Assembly: GCA_947624345.1 (NCBI GenBank)
Contig: CANQJW010000002.1
Location: 1 to 60,343, forward strand
Direction: 5' to 3'
From: an uncultured Clostridia bacterium
GTDB taxonomy: Bacteria > Bacillota > Clostridia > Oscillospirales > Ruminococcaceae
DNA: 60,343 bases
The position numbers and the translations under genes are program-made. Under the pieces are notes generated by a model. That model saw only the letters and a program-made list of their open reading frames with translations, did no database searches and had not been told where the DNA came from. Numbering within the stretch: the first letter of the stretch is position 1; the number at the start of each line of letters is the position of its first letter. This document shows, in pieces, positions 1-6,965 of this stretch.

Positions 1-13
1 TTTTGGCATCTTC

Positions 14-22
14 ATTATACCA
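14..22 (-). promoter_or_regulatory. possible extended -10 promoter reading off the left edge
   Basis: The minus strand reads TGGTATAAT, an extended -10 (TGn plus TATAAT), with no good -35 upstream. It would drive a gene outside the window to the left. This is sequence pattern only, so weak. Confidence 0.3.
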
Positions 23-102
23 TATTTTGAAGTTACTTCTCTTTTTTATTGGGTCATATCATTTTAGCACATACAAGGGCGCTGTAATACCGTAATATTT
101 AC

Positions 103-135
103 AAAAAACCGTCGGAAGATTTACTCCCGACGGTC
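103..135 (-). terminator. rho-independent terminator of the BspA-like gene
   Basis: On the minus strand the arms ACCGTCGG and CCGACGGT form a GC-rich stem with a loop of about 10 nt, followed by TTTTTT. It lies about 25 nt past the stop codon of the BspA-like gene, which is therefore probably the last gene of its transcript. Confidence 0.85.
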
Positions 136-160
136 TATTAAACTCTAAAATGCAATTGGA

Positions 161-2134
161 CTATTTCACCTTTACCTTCTTCTTACTCTTGAACCACTTA
201 CTATACACCTTCTGCGTCTTGCCCTTTGCGTCCTTGTAAGTCGTATATGCTCTTACCCTTACAAAGTATTTCTTCTTGCTCTTTAGCTTCTTGATAACAA
301 GCTTGTTCTTGACAGTCGCCTTATTGACTACGTTCTTCTTGAAGTTCTTCTTAGTAGACGCCTGTACTTCATAGCCTACCGCCTTTGCAACCTTCTTCCA
401 AGATACAGTTATCTTCTTCTTGCCCTTAGCCTTTGCTGTAAGGCTTGTTATCTTAGCTTGTTTAATCGCCTTTTCAGCATCAGCCTTAGCCTCTGAAGCC
501 TTTTGAGCCGGTGACGTTGTCTTTTTAACATTACCGCCTGTTGGTTTTGTCGGGTTTGTTGGATTTGACGGATTTGTCGGGTCAGAGCTGTCTGATGGGG
601 CTGACGGGTCTGATTCGGACGGGTTTGTTGGGTCTGACGGGGTTGATGGGTCTGTCGGGGTTGATGGGTCTGTCGGGGTTGATGGGTCTGTCGGGGTTGG
701 TGGCTCGTCTTTCTTTTCTTCTAAACCTTCGATTGCTGAATATATATCCTCTGTAAGATATTTCATACCTAATATGTGTGATTTATCGCTCTTGGTAGAT
801 GCTTGCTCTAGCAATTCTTTTAATACTCCGTAGCTTTCTTCTGTATAATCTTTTTCTGAGTATTTATTTGCCTCTTTTACCGCTGTGTTTAGTTCCTTAT
901 AGGTTTTTGACATTTCTTCTTCTATATCACTACAAGTTCTCTGGCTCTTTGCCACCGAATCCCAATAGCAAAATACTCTTGCACCTTCTGATATTGCATC
1001 TGCTGTTCTTGAGTATAAATATACGTTTTCTATTGATGCTGAAAGAAAAGGTTTATTTACACTATATGAAACAACATTTTCAGGAATTTCTATAACTTTA
1101 AGATTTGTACAGTTAAAAAACGCATTTGATGATATTTCAGTAATCTGTGAGCCATCTGCAAACGCTACTTCCTCCAATGCTGTTTCACTGATATCATCAC
1201 TCTGATATTTACCACCAGCAAACCCATAGCTAAGGTCTGTCACCGAAGCAGGTATTACTATCTTTTTTAACTGCGGACATTGAAGAAATGGCGAGTTTGT
1301 AATGCATTTAATTCCCTCTTTAAATGTAACTGATGAGAGCTTTGCACATTTGGCAAATGCACAATTTTGATAAGAAGTTCCATTGTTGCCGGCAATTTGA
1401 TCCCATCTCTCTATCGTTGATGGGATTACAACACTTTCAACACCTGTATTTTGAAACGCAGCTGCTCCAATAAATGTTAGTCCTTCAGGAAGTGTTATGT
1501 TCTTTAATGATGTGCAATTCCTAAATGTATTATTCCCCCAATCAGAATCAGAAGATCCAACAAAACCACCAGGATGTTCACAAATAAGAGTTGACGGTAT
1601 TTTTACACTTTCTAACGAAGTGCAGCTTTCAAATGCCGCTCCACCTAATGCTGTCATACCTTCTGCTAATGTAACATTTCTAAGAGACGTACATTCTGCA
1701 AAAGCATAAGAGTAACGAATTCCACCAGTATCTTTTCCCTGTACCCAACTATTAAATTTTCTTATTGTCGATGGTAAAACAACAGTTTCAAGATTAGGCA
1801 TTTTATAGAACGCACAGTATCCTATTGATGTTACGCCTTCTTCAATTACCACCTCTTTGATATCCTCTTTATGCTCTTTTTTATATGTATAAACGCTCTC
1901 ATAATCTTCAATCACAGGTGCTTTAACACCACTACCACCCTCATAAGTGGGTGCTGATGCCATTTCACCTTTACCCGAAATTGTAAGTTTGCCGTCCGAG
2001 TCCAATGTCCATGTTATTCCGTCTCCACAAGTGCCGTTAGCAACTTCACTTGCTGAAGCTGTCATTGCACCAGTGATTGCTGTTAGTGCCATTGCCAATG
2101 ATGCCAACAATGACAAAATTCTTTTAAGTTTCAT
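161..2134 (-). CDS. secreted BspA-family leucine-rich-repeat surface protein
   Basis: The protein is about 657 aa. A signal peptide (MKLKRILSLLASLAMALTA, processed near ASA) is followed by LRR_5/BspA-type repeats over roughly residues 90-380, recognisable by recurring 'F..C..L..V..P..V..I...AF' patterns. Next come a helical stretch, a Pro/Thr/Ser/Asp linker (TPTDPS repeats) and a very lysine-rich C-terminal domain of about 95 aa that looks like a fibronectin type III fold (VGYEVQ ... YFVRVRAY). BspA-type LRR proteins usually bind host or bacterial surfaces; no enzymatic motif is visible. The ORF track starts at a GTG lying inside the ribosome binding site; the ATG at 2134 with AAAGGTGG upstream is a better start. 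No LPXTG or dockerin is seen, so attachment would have to come from the basic C-terminal domain. The same C-terminal domain occurs on the GH5 protein at 6966-9023. The gene stands alone between its own leader and terminator. Confidence 0.85.
   Translation of the reverse strand: MKLKRILSLLASLAMALTAITGAMTASASEVANGTCGDGITWTLDSDGKLTISGKGEMASAPTYEGGSGVKAPVIEDYESVYTYKKEHKEDIKEVVIEEGVTSIGYCAFYKMPNLETVVLPSTIRKFNSWVQGKDTGGIRYSYAFAECTSLRNVTLAEGMTALGGAAFESCTSLESVKIPSTLICEHPGGFVGSSDSDWGNNTFRNCTSLKNITLPEGLTFIGAAAFQNTGVESVVIPSTIERWDQIAGNNGTSYQNCAFAKCAKLSSVTFKEGIKCITNSPFLQCPQLKKIVIPASVTDLSYGFAGGKYQSDDISETALEEVAFADGSQITEISSNAFFNCTNLKVIEIPENVVSYSVNKPFLSASIENVYLYSRTADAISEGARVFCYWDSVAKSQRTCSDIEEEMSKTYKELNTAVKEANKYSEKDYTEESYGVLKELLEQASTKSDKSHILGMKYLTEDIYSAIEGLEEKKDEPPTPTDPSTPTDPSTPTDPSTPSDPTNPSESDPSAPSDSSDPTNPSNPTNPTKPTGGNVKKTTSPAQKASEAKADAEKAIKQAKITSLTAKAKGKKKITVSWKKVAKAVGYEVQASTKKNFKKNVVNKATVKNKLVIKKLKSKKKYFVRVRAYTTYKDAKGKTQKVYSKWFKSKKKVKVK
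643..696 (-). repeat. 18-bp tandem repeat (3 exact units) coding the Pro/Thr linker
   Basis: The unit TTGATGGGTCTGTCGGGG is repeated exactly three times and continues as degenerate copies upstream. It encodes TPTDPS repeats in the linker of the BspA-like protein. Unit number changes by slippage would alter linker length without shifting frame. Confidence 0.85.
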
Positions 2135-2169
2135 ACTAGAAACCACCTTTCTTTTTTAATAATAATCTA

Positions 2170-2186
2170 TGTAATTTAAAATTACA
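2170..2186. promoter_or_regulatory. 17-bp perfect palindrome upstream of the BspA-like gene
   Basis: TGTAATTTAAAATTACA has 8-bp perfect arms around one base. It lies between the leader terminator and the ribosome binding site of the BspA-like gene. A weak promoter (TTGATG-17-GATTAT, minus strand) overlaps it, so it could be a repressor operator. Nothing more can be said from sequence. Confidence 0.4.
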
Positions 2187-2197
2187 TCAAAATATAC

Positions 2198-2230
2198 AAA
2201 AAGACGCAGTACGCCTATGCATACTACGTC
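2198..2230 (-). terminator. terminator hairpin in the BspA-like gene leader
   Basis: On the minus strand GACGTAGTA pairs with TACTGCGTC (one G-U pair) across a 10-nt loop, followed by TTTTT. It sits downstream of the leader promoter and 26-codon ORF and upstream of the BspA-like CDS, the arrangement of a transcription attenuator. Confidence 0.65.
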
Positions 2231-2257
2231 CTATTTACAATATTTAAATCTAAAGAA

Positions 2258-2338
2258 CTATTCTGTACACAGCAAATAAAGGTTAGGCAAAATGCCCCCC
2301 CCCCCGTTTACAAATACTGGGTAATTTGCGTTGTACAT
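2258..2338 (-). CDS. 26-codon leader ORF containing an 11-G tract
   Basis: This ORF is too short for the ORF track. It has a strong ribosome binding site (AAGGAGGG, 6 nt spacing) and a consensus promoter upstream. The peptide begins MYNANYPVFVNGGGG. Right after codon 11 the coding strand has 11 consecutive G. With 11 G the frame ends after 26 codons (TAG at 2258-2260). With 12 G it would end after 18 codons, and with 10 or 13 G it would run on to a stop inside the 5' arm of the terminator at 2203-2230. I do not recognise the peptide. Translation is inferred from the start signals; a function in the control of the downstream BspA-like gene is hypothesis. Confidence 0.5.
   Translation of the reverse strand: MYNANYPVFVNGGGGILPNLYLLCTE
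2295..2305. repeat. 11-bp homopolymer (poly-C on plus strand)
   Basis: An uninterrupted run of 11 C in an otherwise AT-rich region, inside the leader ORF. Tracts of this length are classic slipped-strand sites. The length read here may vary among cells or be affected by sequencing error. Confidence 0.9.
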
Positions 2339-2367
2339 AGCAGTCCCTCCTTAAACTTGGTATCTAT

Positions 2368-2396
2368 AATATAACATATTTCGAGAGGGGTGTCAA
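2368..2396 (-). promoter_or_regulatory. sigma-A type promoter of the BspA leader unit
   Basis: The minus strand carries TTGACA, a 17-nt spacer, then TATATT. Transcription would start near 2361, 23 nt ahead of the leader ORF start codon. Confidence 0.75.
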
Positions 2397-2493
2397 GGGG
2401 TTGGGGGAAATTTTTTGAAAAATTCTGTTGTAAAAAGATGTGAACCATTTTAGTCTTATCTTTTTATTAAATCAAATTATATTCATAGTATTA

Positions 2494-2520
2494 TAAAAGC
2501 CCAGAGCAGAACTCTGAGCC
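2494..2520 (-). terminator. terminator after rpsR
   Basis: On the minus strand GCTCAGAG pairs with CTCTGGGC (one G-U pair) over a 5-nt loop, then TTTT. It closes the rpsF-ssb-rpsR transcript about 20 nt beyond the rpsR stop. Confidence 0.85.
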
Positions 2521-2537
2521 TTGTATTGGTTTTAGAT

Positions 2538-2774
2538 TTATTCAGCTGTATAAGGAAGCAATGCAACGTGGCGTGCTCTCTTGATAGCTGATGTAAGTTC
2601 TCTTTGGTGATATGCACAAGTTCCTGTAACACGGCGAGGGAGAATCTTTGCTCTATCTGTCATGCACTTTCTTAACTTAGCTACATCTTTATAATCAATC
2701 TTTTCTGATCTCTCAACGCAGAACATACAAACCTTTTTACGACCTCTCTTGTTAGGTCTATTGGTTTTCTCCAT
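2538..2774 (-). CDS. rpsR: 30S ribosomal protein S18
   Basis: The protein is 78 aa, the usual length for S18, a small-subunit protein on the platform that contacts S6. The sequence shows the conserved core ([35 protein letters not shown]). The N terminus has a C-x2-C pair (CMFC), the form that can bind zinc. The start has a strong AAAGGAGG site. It is the third gene of the rpsF-ssb-rpsR operon, the standard bacterial arrangement, and a terminator follows it directly. Confidence 0.97.
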   Translation of the reverse strand: MEKTNRPNKRGRKKVCMFCVERSEKIDYKDVAKLRKCMTDRAKILPRRVTGTCAYHQRELTSAIKRARHVALLPYTAE

Positions 2775-2831
2775 GGTCTTTTCCTCCTTTTACCTGATTT
2801 AACTTTGATTTTAATAATCTGATTGTCTTGA

Positions 2832-3296
2832 TTAGAACGGTACTCCGTCGTCTGAAATAACGACCTCAAAATCATCTATATCGCCAATAGCAATAGACTC
2901 ATTTCCGGAATCGTTATTGACAGGATTGTTTTGAACCGGTGTGCTAAAAGTGGAGCCTGTAGTGCTGCCCTGCTGTTTCGGCTCACCAGTGAATGATGCG
3001 TTATCAACAATTACCTCTGTGACATAATGTTTAACGCCATTTCTGTCCTCATAGGTTCTTTTCTGAAGATTTCCTTCAATGGCAATCATTCTGCCCTTTG
3101 AAAAATAACTGTTTATAAACTCTGCTCTCTGACGCCATGCAACACAATCTATAAAGTCTGTCTGTTTTTCCTCTCCCTGTCTGGCATATCCTCTGTCAAC
3201 AGCAACAGAGAATGACAAAACACTAACTCCGCTTTGTGTCTGCTTAAGCTCCAGATCCTGTGCTATTCTTCCCATTAAAATAACTCTGTTTAACAT
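2832..3296 (-). CDS. ssb: single-stranded DNA-binding protein
   Basis: The protein is 154 aa. An N-terminal OB fold over residues 1-105 begins MLNRVILMGRIAQDLELK, typical of bacterial SSB. A Gln/Ser/Asn-rich flexible linker and an acidic tip ending DDGVPF follow, close to the DDDIPF peptide that recruits repair and replication partners. It protects single-stranded DNA during replication, recombination and repair. It is encoded between rpsF and rpsR and presumably co-transcribed from the promoter at 3675-3703. Confidence 0.97.
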   Translation of the reverse strand: MLNRVILMGRIAQDLELKQTQSGVSVLSFSVAVDRGYARQGEEKQTDFIDCVAWRQRAEFINSYFSKGRMIAIEGNLQKRTYEDRNGVKHYVTEVIVDNASFTGEPKQQGSTTGSTFSTPVQNNPVNNDSGNESIAIGDIDDFEVVISDDGVPF

Positions 3297-3320
3297 AACG
3301 CATTTTCCTTTCTGTCAGTA

Positions 3321-3611
3321 TTAAGCAACTGTAACTAAAAATCTCAGAACGCCGTCAGTAATCTTGAGTACACGCTCCAGCTCTGCCGGAAAGCCTGGCT
3401 TTGAAACAAAGTTCCAAAGAATATAGAAGCCTTCATTTTCATAATTGATAGGATAAGCAAGTCTTCTCTTGCCCCACTCGTCAATTGAAACCTCCTCGGC
3501 ATTTGCTGAAATCAGGTCACCAAACTTTTGCGTAAGAGCTTGCATTTCCTCTTCGCTTAGCTTTGTGCTGAGTACGACCATAGCCTCGTACTTTTCTGTA
3601 ACCTTAGCCAT
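3321..3611 (-). CDS. rpsF: 30S ribosomal protein S6
   Basis: The protein is 96 aa, the normal length. It shows the S6 pattern: YEAMVVLSTKLSEEE at the N terminus, the WGKRRLAYPI segment, and a C terminus (VLKITDGVLRFLVT) that contacts S18. It is the first gene of rpsF-ssb-rpsR. The ribosome binding site AAAGGAGG is clear and a full consensus promoter lies about 65 nt upstream. Confidence 0.97.
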   Translation of the reverse strand: MAKVTEKYEAMVVLSTKLSEEEMQALTQKFGDLISANAEEVSIDEWGKRRLAYPINYENEGFYILWNFVSKPGFPAELERVLKITDGVLRFLVTVA

Positions 3612-3674
3612 AATATCTGCACCTCCTTTTAGATTTCGCCTATATCTTTTGATACAAGCAAGGATAACTAGTGA

Positions 3675-3703
3675 ATTATATCACAAAAATAATTTTTTGT
3701 CAA
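3675..3703 (-). promoter_or_regulatory. consensus promoter of rpsF-ssb-rpsR
   Basis: The minus strand reads TTGACA, a 17-nt spacer and TATAAT, a perfect match to the housekeeping consensus. The -35 box overlaps the galU stop codon (TGA at 3700-3702). The leader of about 60 nt to rpsF is long enough for S6:S18 autoregulatory RNA structure, which I did not resolve. Confidence 0.9.
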
Positions 3704-4581
3704 CTATTTATTTTTTTTGCTAATTTTACTATCAGATTTTCCAGATCTTCCCTTACTTCAGGATGTTTAAGTCCAACCTCGATAGATGCCTCTAACATAC
3801 CGTATTTACTTCCCATATCATATCTATCGCCTAAAAAGTCAATACCGGTCATACCCTTATCTCTGGCGAGTACTGCCATAGCATCAGTAAACTGATACTC
3901 ACCGCCTTGACCTTTAGGGATATTTTCAAGTATGCCAAAAATTTCAAAAGGCAAAACACATCTACCAAGAATAGAAAAGTTAGAAAACTTGTCCTCAAGA
4001 GAAGGCTTTTCTATCATATCGGAAATAGAGTAAACATTATCCTTCATTTTTTCACATTTCATTGAGGAATACTTAACTATAAATTTGTCAGATACCTCTT
4101 TTATAGCAACAGCTCCCAAGCCATACTCTTCATAGGCATCGCAAATCTGCTTACAGCATGGTATATCTCCTATGATCACATCATCTCCATACAAAACCGC
4201 AAACGGCTCACCGTTCACAAAATCCTTTGCCAGAGAAATAGCATGTCCCAACCCCAGTGCTTTTTCCTGAATGACATATGTGATATTCGCCATGCGAGAA
4301 ATTTTTTGAACTTCCTCTAATATCTGAGTATACCTCTCTCCGCCGTTTTTCAAATGCTCTTCAAGTCGGACGCTAGGAGAAAAATGATTTTTCACTATGT
4401 CCTTGTCAGGGCTTAGAATAATACATATATCCGTTATGCCGCTTTTCACAGCCTCCTCGACGTTATACTGAATAGCAGGCTTATCAACAATAGGCAAAAG
4501 CTCTTTTGGTATAGCCTTTGTAGCAGGCAGGTCGCGGATTCCCCAACCACCGGCAGGAATTATAGCCTTTTTTATATTCAT
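3700..4581 (-). CDS. galU: UTP--glucose-1-phosphate uridylyltransferase
   Basis: The protein is 293 aa, typical of GalU. It makes UDP-glucose from UTP and glucose-1-phosphate for cell-wall, capsule and lipid glycosylation. Visible features are the nucleotide-binding N terminus (AIIPAGGWGIRDLPATKAIP), the KELLPIVDKPAIQY segment, the catalytic-site LYGDD near residue 130 and GGEYQFTDA. One oddity: most GalU proteins read G-T-R in the first loop where this has G-I-R, so activity or nucleotide preference may be altered. A related nucleotidyltransferase of unknown sugar preference is possible. It lies 19 nt downstream of the zinc-ribbon gene, so it is probably co-transcribed with it. Confidence 0.9.
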   Translation of the reverse strand: MNIKKAIIPAGGWGIRDLPATKAIPKELLPIVDKPAIQYNVEEAVKSGITDICIILSPDKDIVKNHFSPSVRLEEHLKNGGERYTQILEEVQKISRMANITYVIQEKALGLGHAISLAKDFVNGEPFAVLYGDDVIIGDIPCCKQICDAYEEYGLGAVAIKEVSDKFIVKYSSMKCEKMKDNVYSISDMIEKPSLEDKFSNFSILGRCVLPFEIFGILENIPKGQGGEYQFTDAMAVLARDKGMTGIDFLGDRYDMGSKYGMLEASIEVGLKHPEVREDLENLIVKLAKKINS

Positions 4582-4600
4582 AATATATTCTCCCTGATTA

Positions 4601-5569
4601 TCAGCTTATAAGTAAAAGGATTACCCTTATTATCAATTGATAAGCAACGACAGCTCCGATTGCTATGCCAAATGAAGTTCCGCCTTTCTGGGCAATGGTA
4701 AATTTTCGTTGTGTATCTGTCTGTGGGACCTGATCTATTTCTAATATATCTTGCTTTGTCTTTTTAAAATACCAGAAGTTTGAAAACATTCCGCTGATTA
4801 TACAAAGAACAAGTGATAGTAGTGAAAGCCCAAAAAACACTCCTGACCATAGAGGTGAGGCAGAAATCTTTTCGACGATTTCAGCTGTTTCAACACCCGT
4901 AGACATTCCGAATTTCAAAAACATACTCTGTAAAAATACAGACATTGCAATTTTGAATGTCAAAAAGAAAAATCCGTATCCCAGCATTTTTCTATAAAAA
5001 TAATAATATTCAGGGAACAAAAATGCACAGAAGTTAAACGACCTCTTTATTTTCAGCTTTGCAAATCTCATAAACTGTGCCAGAAAATAAAACTTGTTGC
5101 TTCCGACATAATCGGCAATATCCCTTGCTCTCACACCATCAATATCAGTGTCGTCCTCAACAGACACAAAGCCACCCATAAAAGGATTAAAGGGTTGTCC
5201 CTGCTGACTGCCATAGCCTTGTCGGTCATTACCAAAATCGTTGAAAGGGTTATCTTTATTCTCAAAATAAGCATCAAGAGGCAGACCGCACTGAGAACAG
5301 AAATTTTCACCTTTCTCATTGCTAAATCCACACCTCGGGCAGATTATTATATCTGGCTGTTCTGTTTCCTCTGATTCAACTTCGTCTTTATTATTTATCT
5401 GCCTCCATGAGCCTCCCTCAGCATGAAGTGAGGTGTTTATACACTCGCCAACCTGATTATAGCAATCCCTGTGATAGGGAGTTCCACATTCAGGGCAGAC
5501 AACAATATCGTCAGTCTCTTCAAAATCCCTGTCACATACAATACATTTGAATCCTTTGTAATTAGCCAT
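4601..5569 (-). CDS. membrane protein with RING-like and zinc-ribbon domains (DUF2628-like)
   Basis: The protein is 322 aa. The N terminus has a Cys/His cluster resembling a prokaryotic RING finger (C-x2-C ... CPECGTPYHRDC, residues 9-36). A classic zinc ribbon (CPRCG ... CSQCG, near residues 77-96) follows. After a Gln/Gly/Asn/Phe-rich spacer come a segment resembling DUF2628 (FLFPEYYYFYRKMLGYG) and about three transmembrane helices. The metal-binding part probably faces the cytoplasm. Function is unknown; proteins of this layout are common in Clostridia and might sense or scaffold at the membrane. It is the first gene before galU. Its AGGAGG is separated from the ATG by a small hairpin (see 5570-5599). 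Confidence 0.75.
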   Translation of the reverse strand: MANYKGFKCIVCDRDFEETDDIVVCPECGTPYHRDCYNQVGECINTSLHAEGGSWRQINNKDEVESEETEQPDIIICPRCGFSNEKGENFCSQCGLPLDAYFENKDNPFNDFGNDRQGYGSQQGQPFNPFMGGFVSVEDDTDIDGVRARDIADYVGSNKFYFLAQFMRFAKLKIKRSFNFCAFLFPEYYYFYRKMLGYGFFFLTFKIAMSVFLQSMFLKFGMSTGVETAEIVEKISASPLWSGVFFGLSLLSLVLCIISGMFSNFWYFKKTKQDILEIDQVPQTDTQRKFTIAQKGGTSFGIAIGAVVAYQLIIRVILLLIS

Positions 5570-5599
5570 ATTATATGCCCCCTTAAAGGGCTCCTCCTT
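5570..5599 (-). promoter_or_regulatory. ribosome binding site separated from start by a hairpin
   Basis: On the minus strand AAGGAGG (5593-5599) is followed by a small stem (GCCCTTTAAGGGGGC, 5577-5591), 7 AT-rich nt and then ATG. The linear SD-to-start distance is 23 nt; folding the hairpin shortens it to about 8 nt. The right arm GGGGG could also act as a weak SD. Similar units occur before 15272, 50260 and 55213. Confidence 0.5.
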
Positions 5600-5632
5600 G
5601 AATTTAAAATTTATATCTACTTAATTATAGTT

Positions 5633-5661
5633 ATTATAACATACAATTTATAAAAAATAAA
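5633..5661 (-). promoter_or_regulatory. possible promoter of the zinc-ribbon/galU genes
   Basis: The minus strand has TTTATT, a 17-nt spacer and TATAAT. The -35 is weak. It is placed back to back with the prfB promoter. Confidence 0.4.
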
Positions 5662-5678
5662 GTTATTTATTTATATTC

Positions 5679-5707
5679 TTTACTTTTTATCCAAAATAAA
5701 GTATAAT
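5679..5707 (+). promoter_or_regulatory. promoter of prfB
   Basis: TTTACT, a 17-nt spacer and TATAAT, about 35 nt upstream of the prfB start codon. Confidence 0.65.
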
Positions 5708-5741
5708 TGTTATAATAAATTCTTAATATTCGGAGAAAACT

Positions 5742-6839
5742 ATGGTTATTTTAGATGAAATAAAACAGGAGCTTTCCGGCTTTTCGCCTAAGATTTCAGA
5801 GCTTTATAAGGTTCTGGAAATTGACAACAACAACGTAAAGCTCAAAGAGCTTCAGGATAAAACTCTTGATACTGATTTCTGGAACAATACTGACAATTCT
5901 CAAAAGGTATTAAAGGAAATAAAAGCAATCGAGGATACTATAAAGTCATACACCGACGCCAAAGAAAAGTATGATGAAATTTCTCTTATGCTGGAGATTG
6001 CCGACGAAGACAACGACGAGAGTCTGGCTTTAGAGGCAAAGGCAGAACTGAAAAAGTTTGCAGAAAATCTTGATAAACTAACTATCGCCACACTTCTGAC
6101 AGGTGAATATGACCACAACAATGCAATCGTTTCCTTTCACCCTGGTGCTGGCGGAACAGAGGCTCAGGACTGGGCGGAAATGCTGCTCAGAATGTACACA
6201 AGATACGCTGAAAAGCACAATTTTAAGGTAACTATGCTTGATTATCTTGAGTGCGGTGAGGCAGGAATCAAAAGTGCTGCTATTCTTATCGAGGGCAGAA
6301 ATGCTTATGGCTTTTTAAAGAGCGAGGCGGGTATTCACCGTCTTGTGAGAATATCACCTTTTGACAGCTCGGGAAGCAGACACACCTCCTTTGCAGCTGT
6401 TGATATAATGCCGGAAATAGACGACAGCACTCCCGTTGAAATAAGACCTGAGGACATCAAAATGGACACCTATCGTGCAAGCGGTGCCGGAGGTCAGCAT
6501 ATAAATAAAACGGATTCTGCTGTTAGAATAACTCACATTCCCACAGGGATAGTCTGCTCCTGTCAGACACAGAGGTCACAGCATCAGAACAGAGATTATG
6601 CAATGAAAATGCTTAAAGCCAAGCTTATTGAAATAAAAGAGCGTGAGCATTTAGAAAAAATTGAGGATATCAAAGGCGAACACAAGGACATCGCCTGGGG
6701 AGCTCAGATTCGCTCGTATGTGTTTATGCCATATACCCTTGTTAAGGATCACAGAACAGGCTGTGAGGTTAAAAATGTCGAGTCTGTTATGAACGGAAAT
6801 ATCGATCCGTTTATTGATGCTTATTTGAAGCAACGATGA
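5742..6839 (+). CDS. prfB: peptide chain release factor 2
   Basis: The protein is 365 aa. It recognises UGA and UAA stop codons and releases the nascent chain. Present are the catalytic GGQ loop (SGAGGQHINKTDS, GGQ at 250-252) and the SPF stop-codon reading motif (ISPFDSSGSRHTSF, SPF at 205-207), which separates RF2 from RF1. The gene is one continuous frame from an ATG preceded by GGAG: the in-frame UGA programmed +1 frameshift found near codon 25 in many prfB genes is absent, so autoregulation by frameshifting is not available here. It is a single-gene transcript between its own promoter and a bidirectional terminator. Confidence 0.97.
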   Translation: MVILDEIKQELSGFSPKISELYKVLEIDNNNVKLKELQDKTLDTDFWNNTDNSQKVLKEIKAIEDTIKSYTDAKEKYDEISLMLEIADEDNDESLALEAKAELKKFAENLDKLTIATLLTGEYDHNNAIVSFHPGAGGTEAQDWAEMLLRMYTRYAEKHNFKVTMLDYLECGEAGIKSAAILIEGRNAYGFLKSEAGIHRLVRISPFDSSGSRHTSFAAVDIMPEIDDSTPVEIRPEDIKMDTYRASGAGGQHINKTDSAVRITHIPTGIVCSCQTQRSQHQNRDYAMKMLKAKLIEIKEREHLEKIEDIKGEHKDIAWGAQIRSYVFMPYTLVKDHRTGCEVKNVESVMNGNIDPFIDAYLKQR

Positions 6840-6901
6840 CTTTGCAACTGGTCAATTGTAATGAATAATGGACAATCGATAATGATAATCGCTAATATCA
6901 C

Positions 6902-6932
6902 AAAAGCGTTCAGGTTTAACCTGAACGCTTTT
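6902..6932. terminator. bidirectional terminator between prfB and the GH5 gene
   Basis: The hairpin arms AGCGTTCAGGTT and AACCTGAACGCT form a near-perfect palindrome flanked by AAAA and TTTT, so it can end transcripts from both sides. It lies between the converging prfB (plus) and GH5 (minus) genes. Confidence 0.9.
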
Positions 6933-6965
6933 ACTATTGCCTCTTACCTCTTGCAGAACTCGTCG

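Noticed and set aside
2295-2305. Poly-C tract seen as an assembly artefact
   Set aside because: Possible, but it lies inside a unit with promoter, ribosome binding site, ORF and terminator, so I kept it as a finding with that caveat.
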